Shown here: piece by piece, positions 17,784 through 26,299 of the stretch
Position numbering within the stretch: the stretch's first letter is position 1
Layout: each line of letters opens with the position of its first letter
Assembly (NCBI RefSeq): GCF_030317105.1
Contig: NZ_JASZYG010000013.1
Location: 62,001 to 126,000, forward strand
DNA: 64,000 nt
Direction: 5' to 3'
DNA from: Variovorax brevis
GTDB lineage: Bacteria > Pseudomonadota > Gammaproteobacteria > Burkholderiales > Burkholderiaceae_C
The notes under the pieces: generated by a model
Told to the model about the DNA's origin: nothing
What the model saw: only the letters and a program-made list of their open reading frames with translations
Databases searched by the model: none
Position numbers and translations under genes: made by a program

Positions 17784-18683
17784 CTATGCGAAAGGCGAGC
17801 GCCGCACCTCTTCCAGCAGCCAGCGCTGGAACGCGGCCAGCTTGGCGCCCACCGGTTTTCCCTTGGGACGCACGAAGTAGTAGGCGGCGCCGGGGTCGAC
17901 CTTCACGGCGAGCATCTGCACAAGTTGGCCCGATGCCAGGTCCTCCTGCAACAGGCCGCGGAAGAAAAGCGCCACGCCGTGGCCGTCCAGCGCGGCCCGG
18001 CGCAGCGCGTGCGAATCGTCGATCACGATCACATCGAGCTTGCGGGAGACGACGGCATGGCCTGCATTGCGAAACCAGGCATCCCAATGCTGCCGGTCGA
18101 ATTCGCACATCAGTCGTTGCCGCGCCAGCGCTTCCAATGCCGAACCCCGCGCGAGTGCATGGGCCAAGGCGGGGCTGCAGACCGCGACGAGTTCGCCGGG
18201 GAGCACCTTTCGCACTTCCGCTTCATCCCAGTTGCCATGGCCCCAGCTGATGCCGCCATCGACCCGGTCATGCAGGAAGTCCGCGGGCTGATAGGCATGG
18301 CGCAGCTGGAGGTCGATGTTGGGATGTCGTTCCCACCAGCGTCCCAGCCTCGGCGTGAGCCAGCGGGCTGAAAAGTACGGCGCCACGCTGATGGTCAGCG
18401 TGTGCTGCGCATCGGCGAGCGTGAGTTGGCCCACCGCGCGCTCGAGGGCCTGGAGCCCTGCTGTGCACTCCATGCTGAGGCGCTGGCCCTCTTGCGTCAC
18501 TTCGATGCGGCGGTGCAGGCGCCGCAGCAATGCAATGCCCAGGTGTTCTTCGAGGTGCCTGACGTGATGGCTCAGCGCCGACTCCGTCACGTTCAGTTCG
18601 CTCGCCGCGCGCTTGAAGCTGCCTTGTCGGGCGACCGCCTCGAAGGCGCGCAATTGGTTCAGCAAAGTGGCCGACAGGCTCAT
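17784..18683 (-). CDS. LysR-family transcriptional regulator (GcvA-like)
   Basis: The protein has 299 residues. The N-terminal winged helix (LNQLRAFEAVARQGSFKRAA...ALSHHVRHLEEHLG) is followed by a substrate-binding domain with the HHP-type LRHAYQPADF and GISWGHG segments found in GcvA/AmpR-like LysR proteins. The ATG at 18683 starts at MSLSATLLNQL, the usual position 8-10 residues before the helix. It is divergent from the DUF4242 gene at 18903 with 219 bp between, the classical arrangement for a LysR gene and its target. No FNR-like box is present there. Confidence 0.9.
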   Translation of the reverse strand: MSLSATLLNQLRAFEAVARQGSFKRAASELNVTESALSHHVRHLEEHLGIALLRRLHRRIEVTQEGQRLSMECTAGLQALERAVGQLTLADAQHTLTISVAPYFSARWLTPRLGRWWERHPNIDLQLRHAYQPADFLHDRVDGGISWGHGNWDEAEVRKVLPGELVAVCSPALAHALARGSALEALARQRLMCEFDRQHWDAWFRNAGHAVVSRKLDVIVIDDSHALRRAALDGHGVALFFRGLLQEDLASGQLVQMLAVKVDPGAAYYFVRPKGKPVGAKLAAFQRWLLEEVRRSPFA

Positions 18684-18902
18684 GCCGGGCCATCTTACGC
18701 CTGAGTCTGGCTCATGTGAACGCCCTACAAAGCGTTTGAGCTTCAGTACGGTAGCAAGCAATATTTGCACACGACGAGCCCGAGCAAGACTCATCTCATC
18801 CCAATACGGTCTTGCCACTTGGACGTGCCGACCGGTCGCCTCTCCCGCAGCGTGGCCGCAGGTTCCTTTTCTTGCTGCGGGCACTTTTGCAAGGAGCAAG
18901 CA

Positions 18903-19175
18903 ATGAAGCGCTATCTGATCGAACGAAACCTGCCCGGCGTGGGGAAATTGGACGGCCAGCAACTCAAGGCGGCCTCGGCGGTCTCCAATGCGGCGCTGGC
19001 CACGCTGTCGGGCAAAGTGCAGTGGGTGCACTCCTATGTGGTCGACGACAAGACCTTCTGCGTCTACCTGGCCGACGACGAGTCGCTGGTGCACGAGCAC
19101 GCCACGCTCAGCGGCTTCCCGGCCAGCAAGGTCACCGAAGTGCGCCAGATCATCGAGCCGATGACGGCCTACTAA
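18903..19175 (+). CDS. DUF4242 (SCO4226-like nickel-binding) protein
   Basis: The protein has 90 residues, starts MKRYLIERNLPGVGKLDG and contains the family's WVHSYVVDDKTFCVYLADDE and LVHEHATLSGFPA segments, typical of DUF4242. Members form ferredoxin-like dimers and some bind nickel. AAGGAG precedes the ATG. Its likely regulator is the divergent LysR protein. Confidence 0.85.
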   Translation: MKRYLIERNLPGVGKLDGQQLKAASAVSNAALATLSGKVQWVHSYVVDDKTFCVYLADDESLVHEHATLSGFPASKVTEVRQIIEPMTAY

Positions 19176-19495
19176 GCACCGCCGGGTCCGGTGTCAATCG
19201 CTTGGCGCCGTGTCCGCAGCGGCCGCTGCTCGAGCAGGGCCGTTTCGGCCTGCAAGCCCGCGTTGGCCGCCACCTCGCGGCCTTTTGCCAGCAATTGCTC
19301 ACCGGCCACCCGGGCCTCGGCCATCAGGTTCCCGAAGTTGAAGGCCGACGACATTTGCACCAGCAAGGGAAAGTCGTCGATCACGTGCAGCAGCCGCACC
19401 TTGGCCTTCTGTTCGCTTGCAAGCTGGACGGCTTCGCGCAGGCCGCGCTCGGAGGTCGCACTGCCATCGAGCGGGACGAGAATATGTCCGTACAT
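19172..19495 (-). pseudogene. universal stress protein truncated at its C-terminus
   Basis: The gene starts MYGHILVPLDGSATSERGLREA and follows the 6091-6567 type (LLHVIDDFPLLVQM) to AGLQAETALLEQ. At about 19240 similarity ends, and 15 to 20 unrelated residues lead to a stop. The nucleotide loop and last strand, about 50 residues, are missing. A deletion between this gene and the convergent DUF4242 gene, whose stop lies at 19175, is the simplest explanation. Confidence 0.75.
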
Positions 19496-19585
19496 AGTCA
19501 CTCCTATTGGGGTTCCGGGAAGAGGGAAGGCCACCATCGCGGCGTAGACGGACTTCATTCTTGGCGGGCGGCCTGAGCGGGGGGG

Positions 19586-19599
19586 TTGCGCCAAATCAA
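19586..19599 (-). promoter_or_regulatory. FNR/Anr-like box TTGCGCCAAATCAA
   Basis: The box lies 91 bp upstream of the truncated USP at 19495. The sequence at the class II -10 position (CAAGAA) is poor, so activity is uncertain. Confidence 0.45.
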
Positions 19600-19691
19600 C
19601 CAGGGCGCTGCTGGCGGGGATGCACTTGCCTCCAGCGCGCAATACACCACGTCCGCGCATTCAGCCCGCAAGCAGCGTCTGCGAAGCGGGC

Positions 19692-20300
19692 TCATTTTTT
19701 CGGGGGCTGCTGCGCAGAAGGTTTGGGTGCCATTGCCGCTTCGATGGCCTTTGCGGCCGCTTCCTTCGCCGCCTGGGCTGCCTGGCGGGTGGCTTCTTCG
19801 GCCCTTTGCAGGGCAGAGCGCGCCGCCTCTGCCGCCCGTTCGGCTTCCTCCTTGCTGGACGCCATCGCGCTTCTCAGCGCTTCGTCGGCGCGATCGAGTG
19901 CTTCCCGCGTGGCGGCGGTAGCCTTCGTGCTTTCTTCTTCGGCCTTGCGCGCGGCATCCTTGCCGGCGTCGAGCGCTTGTTTCGCGGATTCGGCGGCCTT
20001 CGCCTGGAACCGTGTCGCCGACTCGGCGGCCTTCTGCGCTGCACGCCGGATGCCTTCGGCGATCGCCCTGGAGATCTTGCCGGCACTCAGCGCGCTCTGG
20101 TCGGCGGCGGCTTTGGCTGCATCGGCGGCCTTCTGCGCGGCGATCTGCGCGTCTTGGGCAGCTCTTCTTGCTGTGTCCCCGGCCTTCTGGCGCGGCGTTG
20201 ACGCGGGGCTCAACTGACCGGGCGCGGTGTTGTCTGTGTACTGCGCCGACGCGCCCAAGGCGGTCAGCAGCACAAGAGGGAGAAGAGTCGTCCAGCGCAT
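19692..20300 (-). CDS. secreted Ala/Lys-rich coiled-coil protein
   Basis: The protein has 202 residues. A signal peptide (MRWTTLLPLVLLTALGASAQ) is followed by a mature part built almost wholly of heptad-like AAxxAA, AxKAAE and EEAERAAEAARSA repeats, ending PSAQQPPKK. It should form a long alanine-rich helix or coiled coil in the periplasm. I know no specific family; similar proteins are annotated as hypothetical. A box at 20361 and GACAAT on the minus strand at 20338-20333 form its promoter, tying it to the low-oxygen locus. Confidence 0.75.
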   Translation of the reverse strand: MRWTTLLPLVLLTALGASAQYTDNTAPGQLSPASTPRQKAGDTARRAAQDAQIAAQKAADAAKAAADQSALSAGKISRAIAEGIRRAAQKAAESATRFQAKAAESAKQALDAGKDAARKAEEESTKATAATREALDRADEALRSAMASSKEEAERAAEAARSALQRAEEATRQAAQAAKEAAAKAIEAAMAPKPSAQQPPKK

Positions 20301-20360
20301 GACACGCCTCCTGGTTTCAATGCATGCGGGACATTGTCAATTTGGCAACGGCTGGCGCTA

Positions 20361-20374
20361 TTGCGTTGCATCAA
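20361..20374 (-). promoter_or_regulatory. FNR/Anr-like box TTGCGTTGCATCAA
   Basis: The box is centred at 20367.5. GACAAT on the minus strand (20338-20333) is exactly 29.5 bp away, predicting a start near 20326 and a 26-nt leader for the coiled-coil protein gene. Confidence 0.7.
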
Positions 20375-20424
20375 GGCCTGCAGTGCCGAAGCGTCAGGCA
20401 TTCAGATCCGCGCGAAGGGATTTG

Positions 20425-20438
20425 TTGATCTGACGCAA
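20425..20438 (+). promoter_or_regulatory. FNR/Anr-like box TTGATCTGACGCAA
   Basis: The box is centred at 20431.5 and reads toward the DUF1488-type gene at 20521. GACGCT at 20461-20466 sits at class II distance, giving a leader of about 48 nt. Confidence 0.6.
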
Positions 20439-20520
20439 GACCCCTTCGTCCACACGGTGCGACGCTTCTTACCGGTGAGCCTTGCGCACCACGGCGTGTG
20501 CGCAATACAGGAGACGAGCC

Positions 20521-20811
20521 ATGAACTGCGATGCGATCCATTGCTTCGACCGGGCGAGCGTTCTGTTCGCGATCTATCCGGAGGGCAGCAACGGCCCCCG
20601 TGTCGTCGCCCAGATCTCCGAAGACGCGCTGCGCGACATCTTTGGCGCGCACGGCGGCGCAGACAGCCTGGTGGAGGCATGCTGCGACCACTTTGAACAG
20701 ATCGGCGAAACGGCCATGCAGCGTTATCGACGAGAGCCCGGCAAGCCCGTGGTGCTGGAGAACGCCGACTTCGCTCTTGGGTTCTTGCTTGAGGCGGACG
20801 GCGTGAATTGA
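20521..20811 (+). CDS. DUF1488-like protein
   Basis: The protein has 96 residues, starts MNCDAIHCFDRASVLFAIYP and contains a pattern of an F-A strand, VVAQISEDALRDIFG and a helical FEQIGETAMQRYRRE segment, resembling DUF1488. The function of the family is unknown. Its stop is 2 bp from the convergent stop of the lipoprotein gene. AGGAGACGAGCC precedes the ATG. Confidence 0.7.
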   Translation: MNCDAIHCFDRASVLFAIYPEGSNGPRVVAQISEDALRDIFGAHGGADSLVEACCDHFEQIGETAMQRYRREPGKPVVLENADFALGFLLEADGVN

Positions 20812-20812
20812 A

Positions 20813-21397
20813 TCACCGCCGTATCGCAGGCACGACGACGGCCAGCGCTGCATCGCTGGCTGCGCGGGCGAGAAAGGCCGACACCGTGCGGGCATGCGGC
20901 TGAGGCGAGTCTGCATCGCCTTCGAGAACGTAGGCATGCTCCTCTGTTCGCAGGGGGCGGGGAGGGCGATCCATTGTCCAGAGCGACAGTCGCACGGCAG
21001 CGTAAAGTCGCCGCTCACTGCGAACAAAGTCGATGCGCATCACCTGCAGAGCCAGGACCGGCCCGCGCTCGCCACAGTTGGCCTCGCAGACTTGCCATCC
21101 GGGCAGGCGCTGGCGCAAGGCGTTTTTGAACTCGCGCGTGATGCCGACCTCGATGCGCTCAGCCCACATGGCATGGGGCCATTCGGCCAGCGTGCTGTCG
21201 TCCGTGCTGCGGTATCGCATGCGCTGCACCATCAGGTATTCCGGAATATCCAGCCGCCGCACCAGCAGCAGGCCGGGCGGCGCTGCAGTGCTCGCCGCTG
21301 AAGCCGCGGGGGACTCGATGGAGGGCAGCGTGACCAACAGGAGCGCCGGCCCCGAGGCGCAGCCCGCGAGCACGCATGCGGCAATGCACGACGCCAC
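20813..21397 (-). CDS. PqiC-like ABC-transport auxiliary lipoprotein, start probably frameshifted
   Basis: From GTG at 21397 the frame gives 194 residues with the lipobox LAGC (IAACVLAGCASGP) and a DUF330/PqiC-like body (PEYLMVQRMRYR, LPGWQVCEANCG). One base upstream in another frame, an ATG at 21414 reads MKILG and would run straight into LVASCIAACVLAGC if one C were added near 21399, giving a perfect lipoprotein signal. A one-base deletion at the start is therefore likely. The family anchors MCE-type lipid transporters to the outer membrane; the rest of that system lies upstream in damaged form. Confidence 0.7.
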   Translation of the reverse strand: MASCIAACVLAGCASGPALLLVTLPSIESPAASAASTAAPPGLLLVRRLDIPEYLMVQRMRYRSTDDSTLAEWPHAMWAERIEVGITREFKNALRQRLPGWQVCEANCGERGPVLALQVMRIDFVRSERRLYAAVRLSLWTMDRPPRPLRTEEHAYVLEGDADSPQPHARTVSAFLARAASDAALAVVVPAIRR

Positions 21398-21410
21398 CAG
21401 CCCAGGATCT

Positions 21411-21560
21411 TCATTCGCGCCTCGTTCCCGGCGTTGGGCTTTTCTTCGAGGATTTCCTCGAAGGAGCGAAGGCTGCGCGCCGCCCGCGACAGATCAGCGA
21501 CGGCGGCTTCGAGGTCTGTGCGCAGCGACGCATCCGGCGCGGCGATCCCGGCCAGACGCT
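21411..21560 (-). pseudogene. MCE/MlaD-type substrate-binding protein, C-terminal fragment
   Basis: About 45 residues (RLAGIAAPDASLRTDLEAAV to FEEILEEKPNAGNEA) match the coiled C-terminal end of PqiB/MlaD-like MCE proteins. They abut the first 45 codons of the ABC ATPase in another frame, so about 1.4 kb (the rest of the ATPase and most of the MCE gene) has been deleted at about 21560. Confidence 0.6.
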
Positions 21561-21694
21561 AAGGTGCTCTTGCCGCAGCCGCTGCCTCCGATGGCCGCGA
21601 AGATGCAACCCTTCTCCACCTGGAAGGACACATGCTTATGGATGAGCCGGTCGCCAAAGCGCATTTCCAGACCGCCGACAAGCAGAACGGCCAT
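21561..21694 (-). pseudogene. MlaF-type ABC ATPase, 5' fragment ending after Walker A
   Basis: The ATG at 21694 begins MAVLLVGGLEMRFGDRLIHK and reaches the Walker A loop GGSGCGKSTL, then breaks off. The signature motif, Walker B and switch His are absent. It starts 1 bp after the permease stop, as in intact mla-type operons. Confidence 0.75.
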
Positions 21695-21695
21695 G

Positions 21696-22550
21696 TCAGA
21701 GGTCCAGCGCGTTGGCACACAGGGCGAACACGGCGCCCAGCAGGATGATGCCGACGATGCTGGTCACCACCGCCTGGGTCGTGGCGATGCCGACGCCCTC
21801 GGCGTCGCGGTTGGCGCGCAGGCCGTGGTAGCAGCTCACCATGGCGATCAGCACGCCGAATGCAAATGACTTGGCGATGCCCAGCCCCAGATGCGTTGCC
21901 GCCAGCGTCATTGGTGCGCAACAGGTAGGCCGTGGGCGATACATCGAGCATGATGGTCGAAACGACCATGCCGCCGAACAGGCCTGCAACGCAGGCGAAG
22001 ACATGGAGCATCGGCATCATCAGCAGCAGCGCGGCAACCCGGGGCAGCACGAGGAAATCGATGGACCTCAGGCCAAGCACTTTGAGTGCATCGATCTCCT
22101 CGTTCGCCTGCATGGTGGCCAGTTCCGCTGCGAAGGCCGCGCCGGTCGACCGGCGATCACCACAGCGGTGATGATGGCCGCCATCTCGCGGGCGACCGCA
22201 ATGCCCACCAGGTCGGCCACGAAAATGCCCGTGCCGAATTTGGCAAGTTGCACCGCGCCGACAAAAGTCAGGATGGCGCCGACCAGCGAATTGACCACCA
22301 CGACGATCACCCGCGCCTTGGCGCTGCAATCCGCCAGAATGCGCACGAAGTCCCTGGCGCGGAACTGCCATTGGCCGCCCAGCGCGGCGCTCCCCGAGAT
22401 GAGCAGATTCCCGAGAAATGCCGCGGGGCGGGCGAGACTTCGATCGGACGGCCACTTGGCGATGCTTTCACTCCGGAGAGACGATTCGAACAGTCGCACC
22501 CCTCCAGCGACGTCGGACGAGCGCGGGCGGTCGTCGGATAAAGGCGTCAA
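21696..22550 (-). pseudogene. MlaE-type lipid transport permease, twice frameshifted
   Basis: From MTPLSDDRPRSSD the first frame has a short variable N-domain, then the permease core (ARVIVVVVNSLVGAILTF, GIAVAREMAAIITAVVIAGR). At about 22147 a frameshift leads to TGAAFAAELATMQANEEIDA, and at about 21915 a second leads to TLAATHLGLGIAKSFAFG and the terminal ALCANALDL. All conserved MlaE blocks are present in order, so the damage is two small indels. Intact homologues move phospholipids between membranes with an MCE protein. Confidence 0.8.
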
Positions 22551-22576
22551 TCCAGGGGCAAAGCACGAGGGCTGTC

Positions 22577-22590
22577 TTGCGCGCGATCAA
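22577..22590. promoter_or_regulatory. FNR/Anr-like box TTGCGCGCGATCAA
   Basis: The box lies between the permease remnant (minus) and the ExoD gene (plus). GATGCC at 22616-22621 is a candidate -10 for the plus side, within 3 bp of class II spacing. The minus-side hexamer TGGATT is no better, so direction is undecided. Confidence 0.5.
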
Positions 22591-22676
22591 GCCGTGGCCA
22601 TCGCGTGCATCGGCAGATGCCTTCCGCCTGTCCGAAGCGGTCTTTCGTTCGGTGCCACGGATGCCGGGAGTCGAGC

Positions 22677-23288
22677 TTGACTGCAGCGCAAGACGACTAC
22701 CTGCATCGCCTGGTCGACCTGGCAACGAAAACGGACCACGAACGCATCTGCGTGGCCGACATGCTGGCAGCGCTCGGCAGTGCGAGCGGCCACCTGCTGA
22801 TGCTGCTGTTCGCGTTGCCGAACGCGCTGCCGTCCTTGCCGGGCACCTCTACCGTGCTGGGGCTGCCGCTGCTGTTTTTCAGTACGCAGCTGGCCATCGG
22901 CGCGAAGCCCTGGTTGCCCCGCTGGGTGGCTGCGCGCTCGCTGGCGCGCTCGGACTTCACCGCCATCGTGACGCGGATGCAGGCCTTCCACGCGCGTCGG
23001 CTGGCAGGCATGCATGTGCGATGGCCGGCGCTTGCGACGGGTGCGGCCACGCGCATTGCGAGCGCCTTCGGCGTGTTGATCGCCATCGTGCTGGTGCTGC
23101 CGCTTCCGCTGGTCAACATCCCGGCGGCGCTCACGCTGGTTCTGTTGTCTTTCGGCGCACTGCGCGGCGATGGCCGCTTCGTGCTCGCGGGCTATGCGCT
23201 CGGCCTTGCCACGTTGCTGCTGGCGGCTGCGGTGGTGTTCGGGCTTTCGGAAGCCGCGCTTGCCGCACTACGACTGCGGTGGACGTGA
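22677..23288 (+). CDS. ExoD family membrane protein
   Basis: The protein has 203 residues read from TTG at 22677 (LTAAQDDYLHRLVDLATKTD), with GGGAG 8 bp upstream. ExoD features are a cytoplasmic N-part ending in VADMLAALGSASGHLLMLLF, then PNALPSLPGTSTVLGLPLLF and four to five membrane helices. ExoD affects exopolysaccharide synthesis in rhizobia. An in-frame GTG at 22605 is an alternative start but lies upstream of the predicted transcription start. Its 3' end overlaps the convergent phosphoketolase gene by 21 bp. Confidence 0.85.
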   Translation: MTAAQDDYLHRLVDLATKTDHERICVADMLAALGSASGHLLMLLFALPNALPSLPGTSTVLGLPLLFFSTQLAIGAKPWLPRWVAARSLARSDFTAIVTRMQAFHARRLAGMHVRWPALATGAATRIASAFGVLIAIVLVLPLPLVNIPAALTLVLLSFGALRGDGRFVLAGYALGLATLLLAAAVVFGLSEAALAALRLRWT

Positions 23289-25640
23289 AGGCCAGCGCCA
23301 GTTCGCCACCTCCGGCATGTCGGTGCCGTGGCGCCGGATGTAGGCATCGTGCTCCAGCAGGCGGTCGCGCAGACGTTGCTGCACATGGCCGGCCACGTCG
23401 CGGATGCGTGGCACGCGATGGATGGCGTCGGCCGCCAGGTGAAAGCGGTCCAGCCGGTTGAGCACCGTCATGTCGAAGGGCGTCGTGGTCGTGCCTTCTT
23501 CCTGGTAGCCGTGCACGTGGAAGTTCACGTGGTTCGTGCGCTGGTAAGTCAACCGGTGGATCAGCGCCGGATAGCCGTGAAAAGCGAAAATCACCGGGGC
23601 ATGGGTGGTGAACATCGAATCGAAGCTCGCGTCGCTCAGCCCGTGCGGATGCGCCAGCGGCGCCTGCAGCGCCATCAAGTCCACCACGTTCACCACGCGC
23701 ACCTTCAGGTCGGGCACTTCCCTGTGCAGGATGTCGATGGCCGCCAGCGTCTCCACCGTGGGCACGTCGCCGGCGCAGGCCATCACCACATCGGGCGCCA
23801 CGCCTTCGTCATTGCTCGCCCACTCCCACACCCCCACGCCCACACTGCAGTGCCGCTCGGCCGCGGCCATGTCCAGCCATTGCGGGGCCGGCGCCTTGCC
23901 GGCGACGATCACGTTCACGTAGTCGCGGCTGCGCAGGCAGTGGTCGACCACCGACAGCAATGTGTTCGCATCGGGCGGCAGGTACACCCGCACGATCTGC
24001 GCCTTCTTGTTCGCCACGTGGTCGATGAAACCGGGGTCCTGGTGGCTGAAGCCGTTGTGGTCCTGCTGCCAGACGTGGCTGGTGAGCAGGTAGTTGAGCG
24101 ATGCGACGGGCCGCCGCCACGCAATGTCGCGCGTGGTCTTGAGCCACTTGGCGTGCTGGTTGAGCATCGAATCGATGATGTGGATGAAGGCCTCGTAGCA
24201 CGAGAAGAAGCCGTGCCGGCCGGTGAGCAGGTAGCCTTCGAGCCAGCCCTGGCACAGGTGTTCGCTGAGCACTTCCATCACGCGGCCGGCGGGCGAGACG
24301 TGGTCGTCGCCGGGCTCGATCTGCGCGGTCGACGTGCGGTCGCTCACCTCGAACACGGCGCCCAGCCGATTCGACGCCGTTTCGTCCGGGCCCATGATGC
24401 GGAAGTTGGCGGCGGCTTCGTTCATGCGCATCACATCGCGCAGGAAGTTGCCGGTGACGCGCGTCGCTTCGGCGCGCACGGCGCCCGGCGTGGGCACGTC
24501 CACCGCATGGTCGCGAAAGTCGGGCAGGGCGAGGTCCCGCAGCAGCAGCCCGCCGTTGGCGTGCGGGTTGGCGCTCATGCGGCGCGTGCCGCGCGGCGCG
24601 AGATCGGCGATTTCCGCGCGCAGGGCGCCGCTCGCGTCGAACAGTTCGTCGGGGCGGTAGCTGTGCATCCAGTCTTCGAGCAGGCGGATGTGGGTTTCAT
24701 CTTCCGCAAAGCCGGTGAGCGGAACCTGATGCGCGCGAAATGTGCCTTCCACGGCCACGCCGTCGACGACCTTCGGTCCCGTCCAGCCCTTGGGCGAACG
24801 CAGCACGATCATGGGCCAGCGCCGGCGTGCGGTGAAGCCGTCCTCGCGCGCCTCATTCTGGATGGCGCGAATGGCATCGACCGATGCATCGAGCGCGTCG
24901 GCCATCGCGGCATGCATCGCAAAGGGCTCGCCACCCGACACGAAGCGCGGCTCGTAGCCATGGCCACGCATCAGTTGCGCCAATTGCTCGTCGCCGATGC
25001 GCGCCAGCACCGTGGGGCCCGCGATCTTGTAGCCATTGAGGTGGAGGATGGGCAGCACGGCGCCATCGCGTGCCGGGTTGAGGAACTTGTTGGAGTGCCA
25101 GCTTGCGGCGAGCGCGCCCGTTTCGGCCTCGCCATCGCCGATCACGCAGCAGGCCAGCAGGTCGGGGTTGTCGAACACGGCGCCGTAAGCGTGCAGCAGC
25201 GCATAGCCCAGTTCGCCGCCTTCGTGGATGGAGCCGGGAGTTTCAGGTGCCACGTGGCTCGGGATGCCGCCCGGAAAGGAGAACTGGGTGAACAGGCGCT
25301 TGAGCCCCGCAGCGTCGCGCGTGATGGCAGGGTAGACCTCGCTGTACGTGCCTTCCAGGTACACATTGGCCACGACCCCCGGTCCCCCGTGCCCGGGGCC
25401 GGCAATGTAGATGGCGTTGAGGTCGCGCGCATTGATGGCGCGGTTCATGTGGGCGTAGATGAAATTCAGGCCCGGTGTGGTGCCCCAGTGGCCGAGCAGG
25501 CGCGGCTTGATGTGCTCGAGCGTCAGGGGCTCGCGCAGCAACGGGTTGTCCATCAGGTAGATCTGTCCGACGGAAAGGTAGTTGGCCGCGCGCCACCACG
25601 CGTCGAGGCGCTTGAAATCGTCACCGTGCCGGTTGTTCAT
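23268..25640 (-). CDS. xfp: phosphoketolase (xylulose-5-phosphate/fructose-6-phosphate)
   Basis: The protein has 790 residues, full length for the family. It has YLSVGQIYLMDNPLLREPL near the start, the thiamine diphosphate region IAGPGHGGPGVVANVYLEG and GDGEAETGALAASWHSNKF, and late blocks FSHQDPGFIDHVANKKA and NVVDLMALQAP. The enzyme splits xylulose-5-P or fructose-6-P with phosphate into acetyl-P and a shorter sugar phosphate, without NAD. That gives ATP (via acetate kinase) when respiration is limited and feeds acetyl units toward PHB. GAAAGG precedes the ATG. The promoter box at 25705 is shared with the divergent lipoprotein gene. Confidence 0.95.
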   Translation of the reverse strand: MNNRHGDDFKRLDAWWRAANYLSVGQIYLMDNPLLREPLTLEHIKPRLLGHWGTTPGLNFIYAHMNRAINARDLNAIYIAGPGHGGPGVVANVYLEGTYSEVYPAITRDAAGLKRLFTQFSFPGGIPSHVAPETPGSIHEGGELGYALLHAYGAVFDNPDLLACCVIGDGEAETGALAASWHSNKFLNPARDGAVLPILHLNGYKIAGPTVLARIGDEQLAQLMRGHGYEPRFVSGGEPFAMHAAMADALDASVDAIRAIQNEAREDGFTARRRWPMIVLRSPKGWTGPKVVDGVAVEGTFRAHQVPLTGFAEDETHIRLLEDWMHSYRPDELFDASGALRAEIADLAPRGTRRMSANPHANGGLLLRDLALPDFRDHAVDVPTPGAVRAEATRVTGNFLRDVMRMNEAAANFRIMGPDETASNRLGAVFEVSDRTSTAQIEPGDDHVSPAGRVMEVLSEHLCQGWLEGYLLTGRHGFFSCYEAFIHIIDSMLNQHAKWLKTTRDIAWRRPVASLNYLLTSHVWQQDHNGFSHQDPGFIDHVANKKAQIVRVYLPPDANTLLSVVDHCLRSRDYVNVIVAGKAPAPQWLDMAAAERHCSVGVGVWEWASNDEGVAPDVVMACAGDVPTVETLAAIDILHREVPDLKVRVVNVVDLMALQAPLAHPHGLSDASFDSMFTTHAPVIFAFHGYPALIHRLTYQRTNHVNFHVHGYQEEGTTTTPFDMTVLNRLDRFHLAADAIHRVPRIRDVAGHVQQRLRDRLLEHDAYIRRHGTDMPEVANWRWPSRPPQS

Positions 25641-25704
25641 CGAAAGCCTTTCTCAGTGTGGGTGGCCTGACTGCGGATGATGGGATCCGCCTTCGCGACA
25701 TGTG

Positions 25705-25718
25705 TTGACGCAGCGCAA
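25705..25718. promoter_or_regulatory. FNR/Anr-like box TTGACGCAGCGCAA, divergent
   Basis: The box is centred at 25711.5. Hexamers at the class II distance occur on both sides: CATCAT on the minus strand (25682-25677) toward the phosphoketolase, and CACCAT at 25741-25746 toward the lipoprotein at 25787. The plus-side arrangement is duplicated at 27100. Confidence 0.65.
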
Positions 25719-25786
25719 GACGCCTCGCATCGCCCAGGAACACCATCGCCCGGTGAGCCAAATTCGGCTGAGAACGGGAGTCGAAC

Positions 25787-26284
25787 ATGCAGCATATGGA
25801 CACGGTGCATCAACGTCGCAGGGCAAGTCGGATCAGCTTCAGAAACACCTGCCTGGTCATGGCGGCGACGGCCCTTGCCGGCTGCAATTCGTTTCCCGGC
25901 GGCGTGTTTTCCCAAGGGAGCGACTACAAGGTCGCGCAAGCTGGACCTGCGGACGCGACCCAGGCCAGCGCCCCCATGGCCGACCGCCAGATGCGGGCGA
26001 TGCGCGAAATGCATCAGAAGCTGATGGCCGCCACCACGCCCGCGCAACGCTGCGCGCTCATGGACGAGCAGCGCAAGATCATGCAGGACGGCATGGCCAT
26101 GATGGCACCGATGGACGGCGCCATGCCGATGGACCACAGCGGCATGACGGGTCATTCGACGCCGCGGAACATGGATTCGGTGGAGCGCCGCATGGGCATG
26201 ATGGAAATGATGATGCAGATGATGCTGGACCGCGAAAGCGCGATGCCGGGTGGGCCGGGGCACCGTCATGGTGGGTGTGACTGA
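25787..26284 (+). CDS. methionine-rich lipoprotein
   Basis: The protein has 165 residues. MQHMDTVHQRRRASRI precedes a hydrophobic stretch with the lipobox LAGC (MAATALAGCNSFPGG). The mature part is extremely Met-rich (MDHSGMTGH; MGMMEMMMQMMLD) and ends GPGHRHGGCD. Met- and His-rich envelope proteins often bind copper(I), but no exact family was recognised. The leader and first eight codons are nearly identical to those of the cytochrome gene at 27182. An ATG nine bases later (MDTVH) is an alternative start. Confidence 0.75.
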   Translation: MQHMDTVHQRRRASRISFRNTCLVMAATALAGCNSFPGGVFSQGSDYKVAQAGPADATQASAPMADRQMRAMREMHQKLMAATTPAQRCALMDEQRKIMQDGMAMMAPMDGAMPMDHSGMTGHSTPRNMDSVERRMGMMEMMMQMMLDRESAMPGGPGHRHGGCD

Positions 26285-26299
26285 GCATCAGTGCGGCGA

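Noticed and set aside
22677..22691. TTGACTGCAGCGCAA as a further FNR-like box
   Set aside because: The spacing between half-sites is nine, not eight, and the TTG is the probable start codon of the ExoD gene.
23328..25670. 780-codon plus-strand frame opposite the phosphoketolase
   Set aside because: Antisense shadow of a full-length, well conserved enzyme; composition rich in H, V, R and without motifs.
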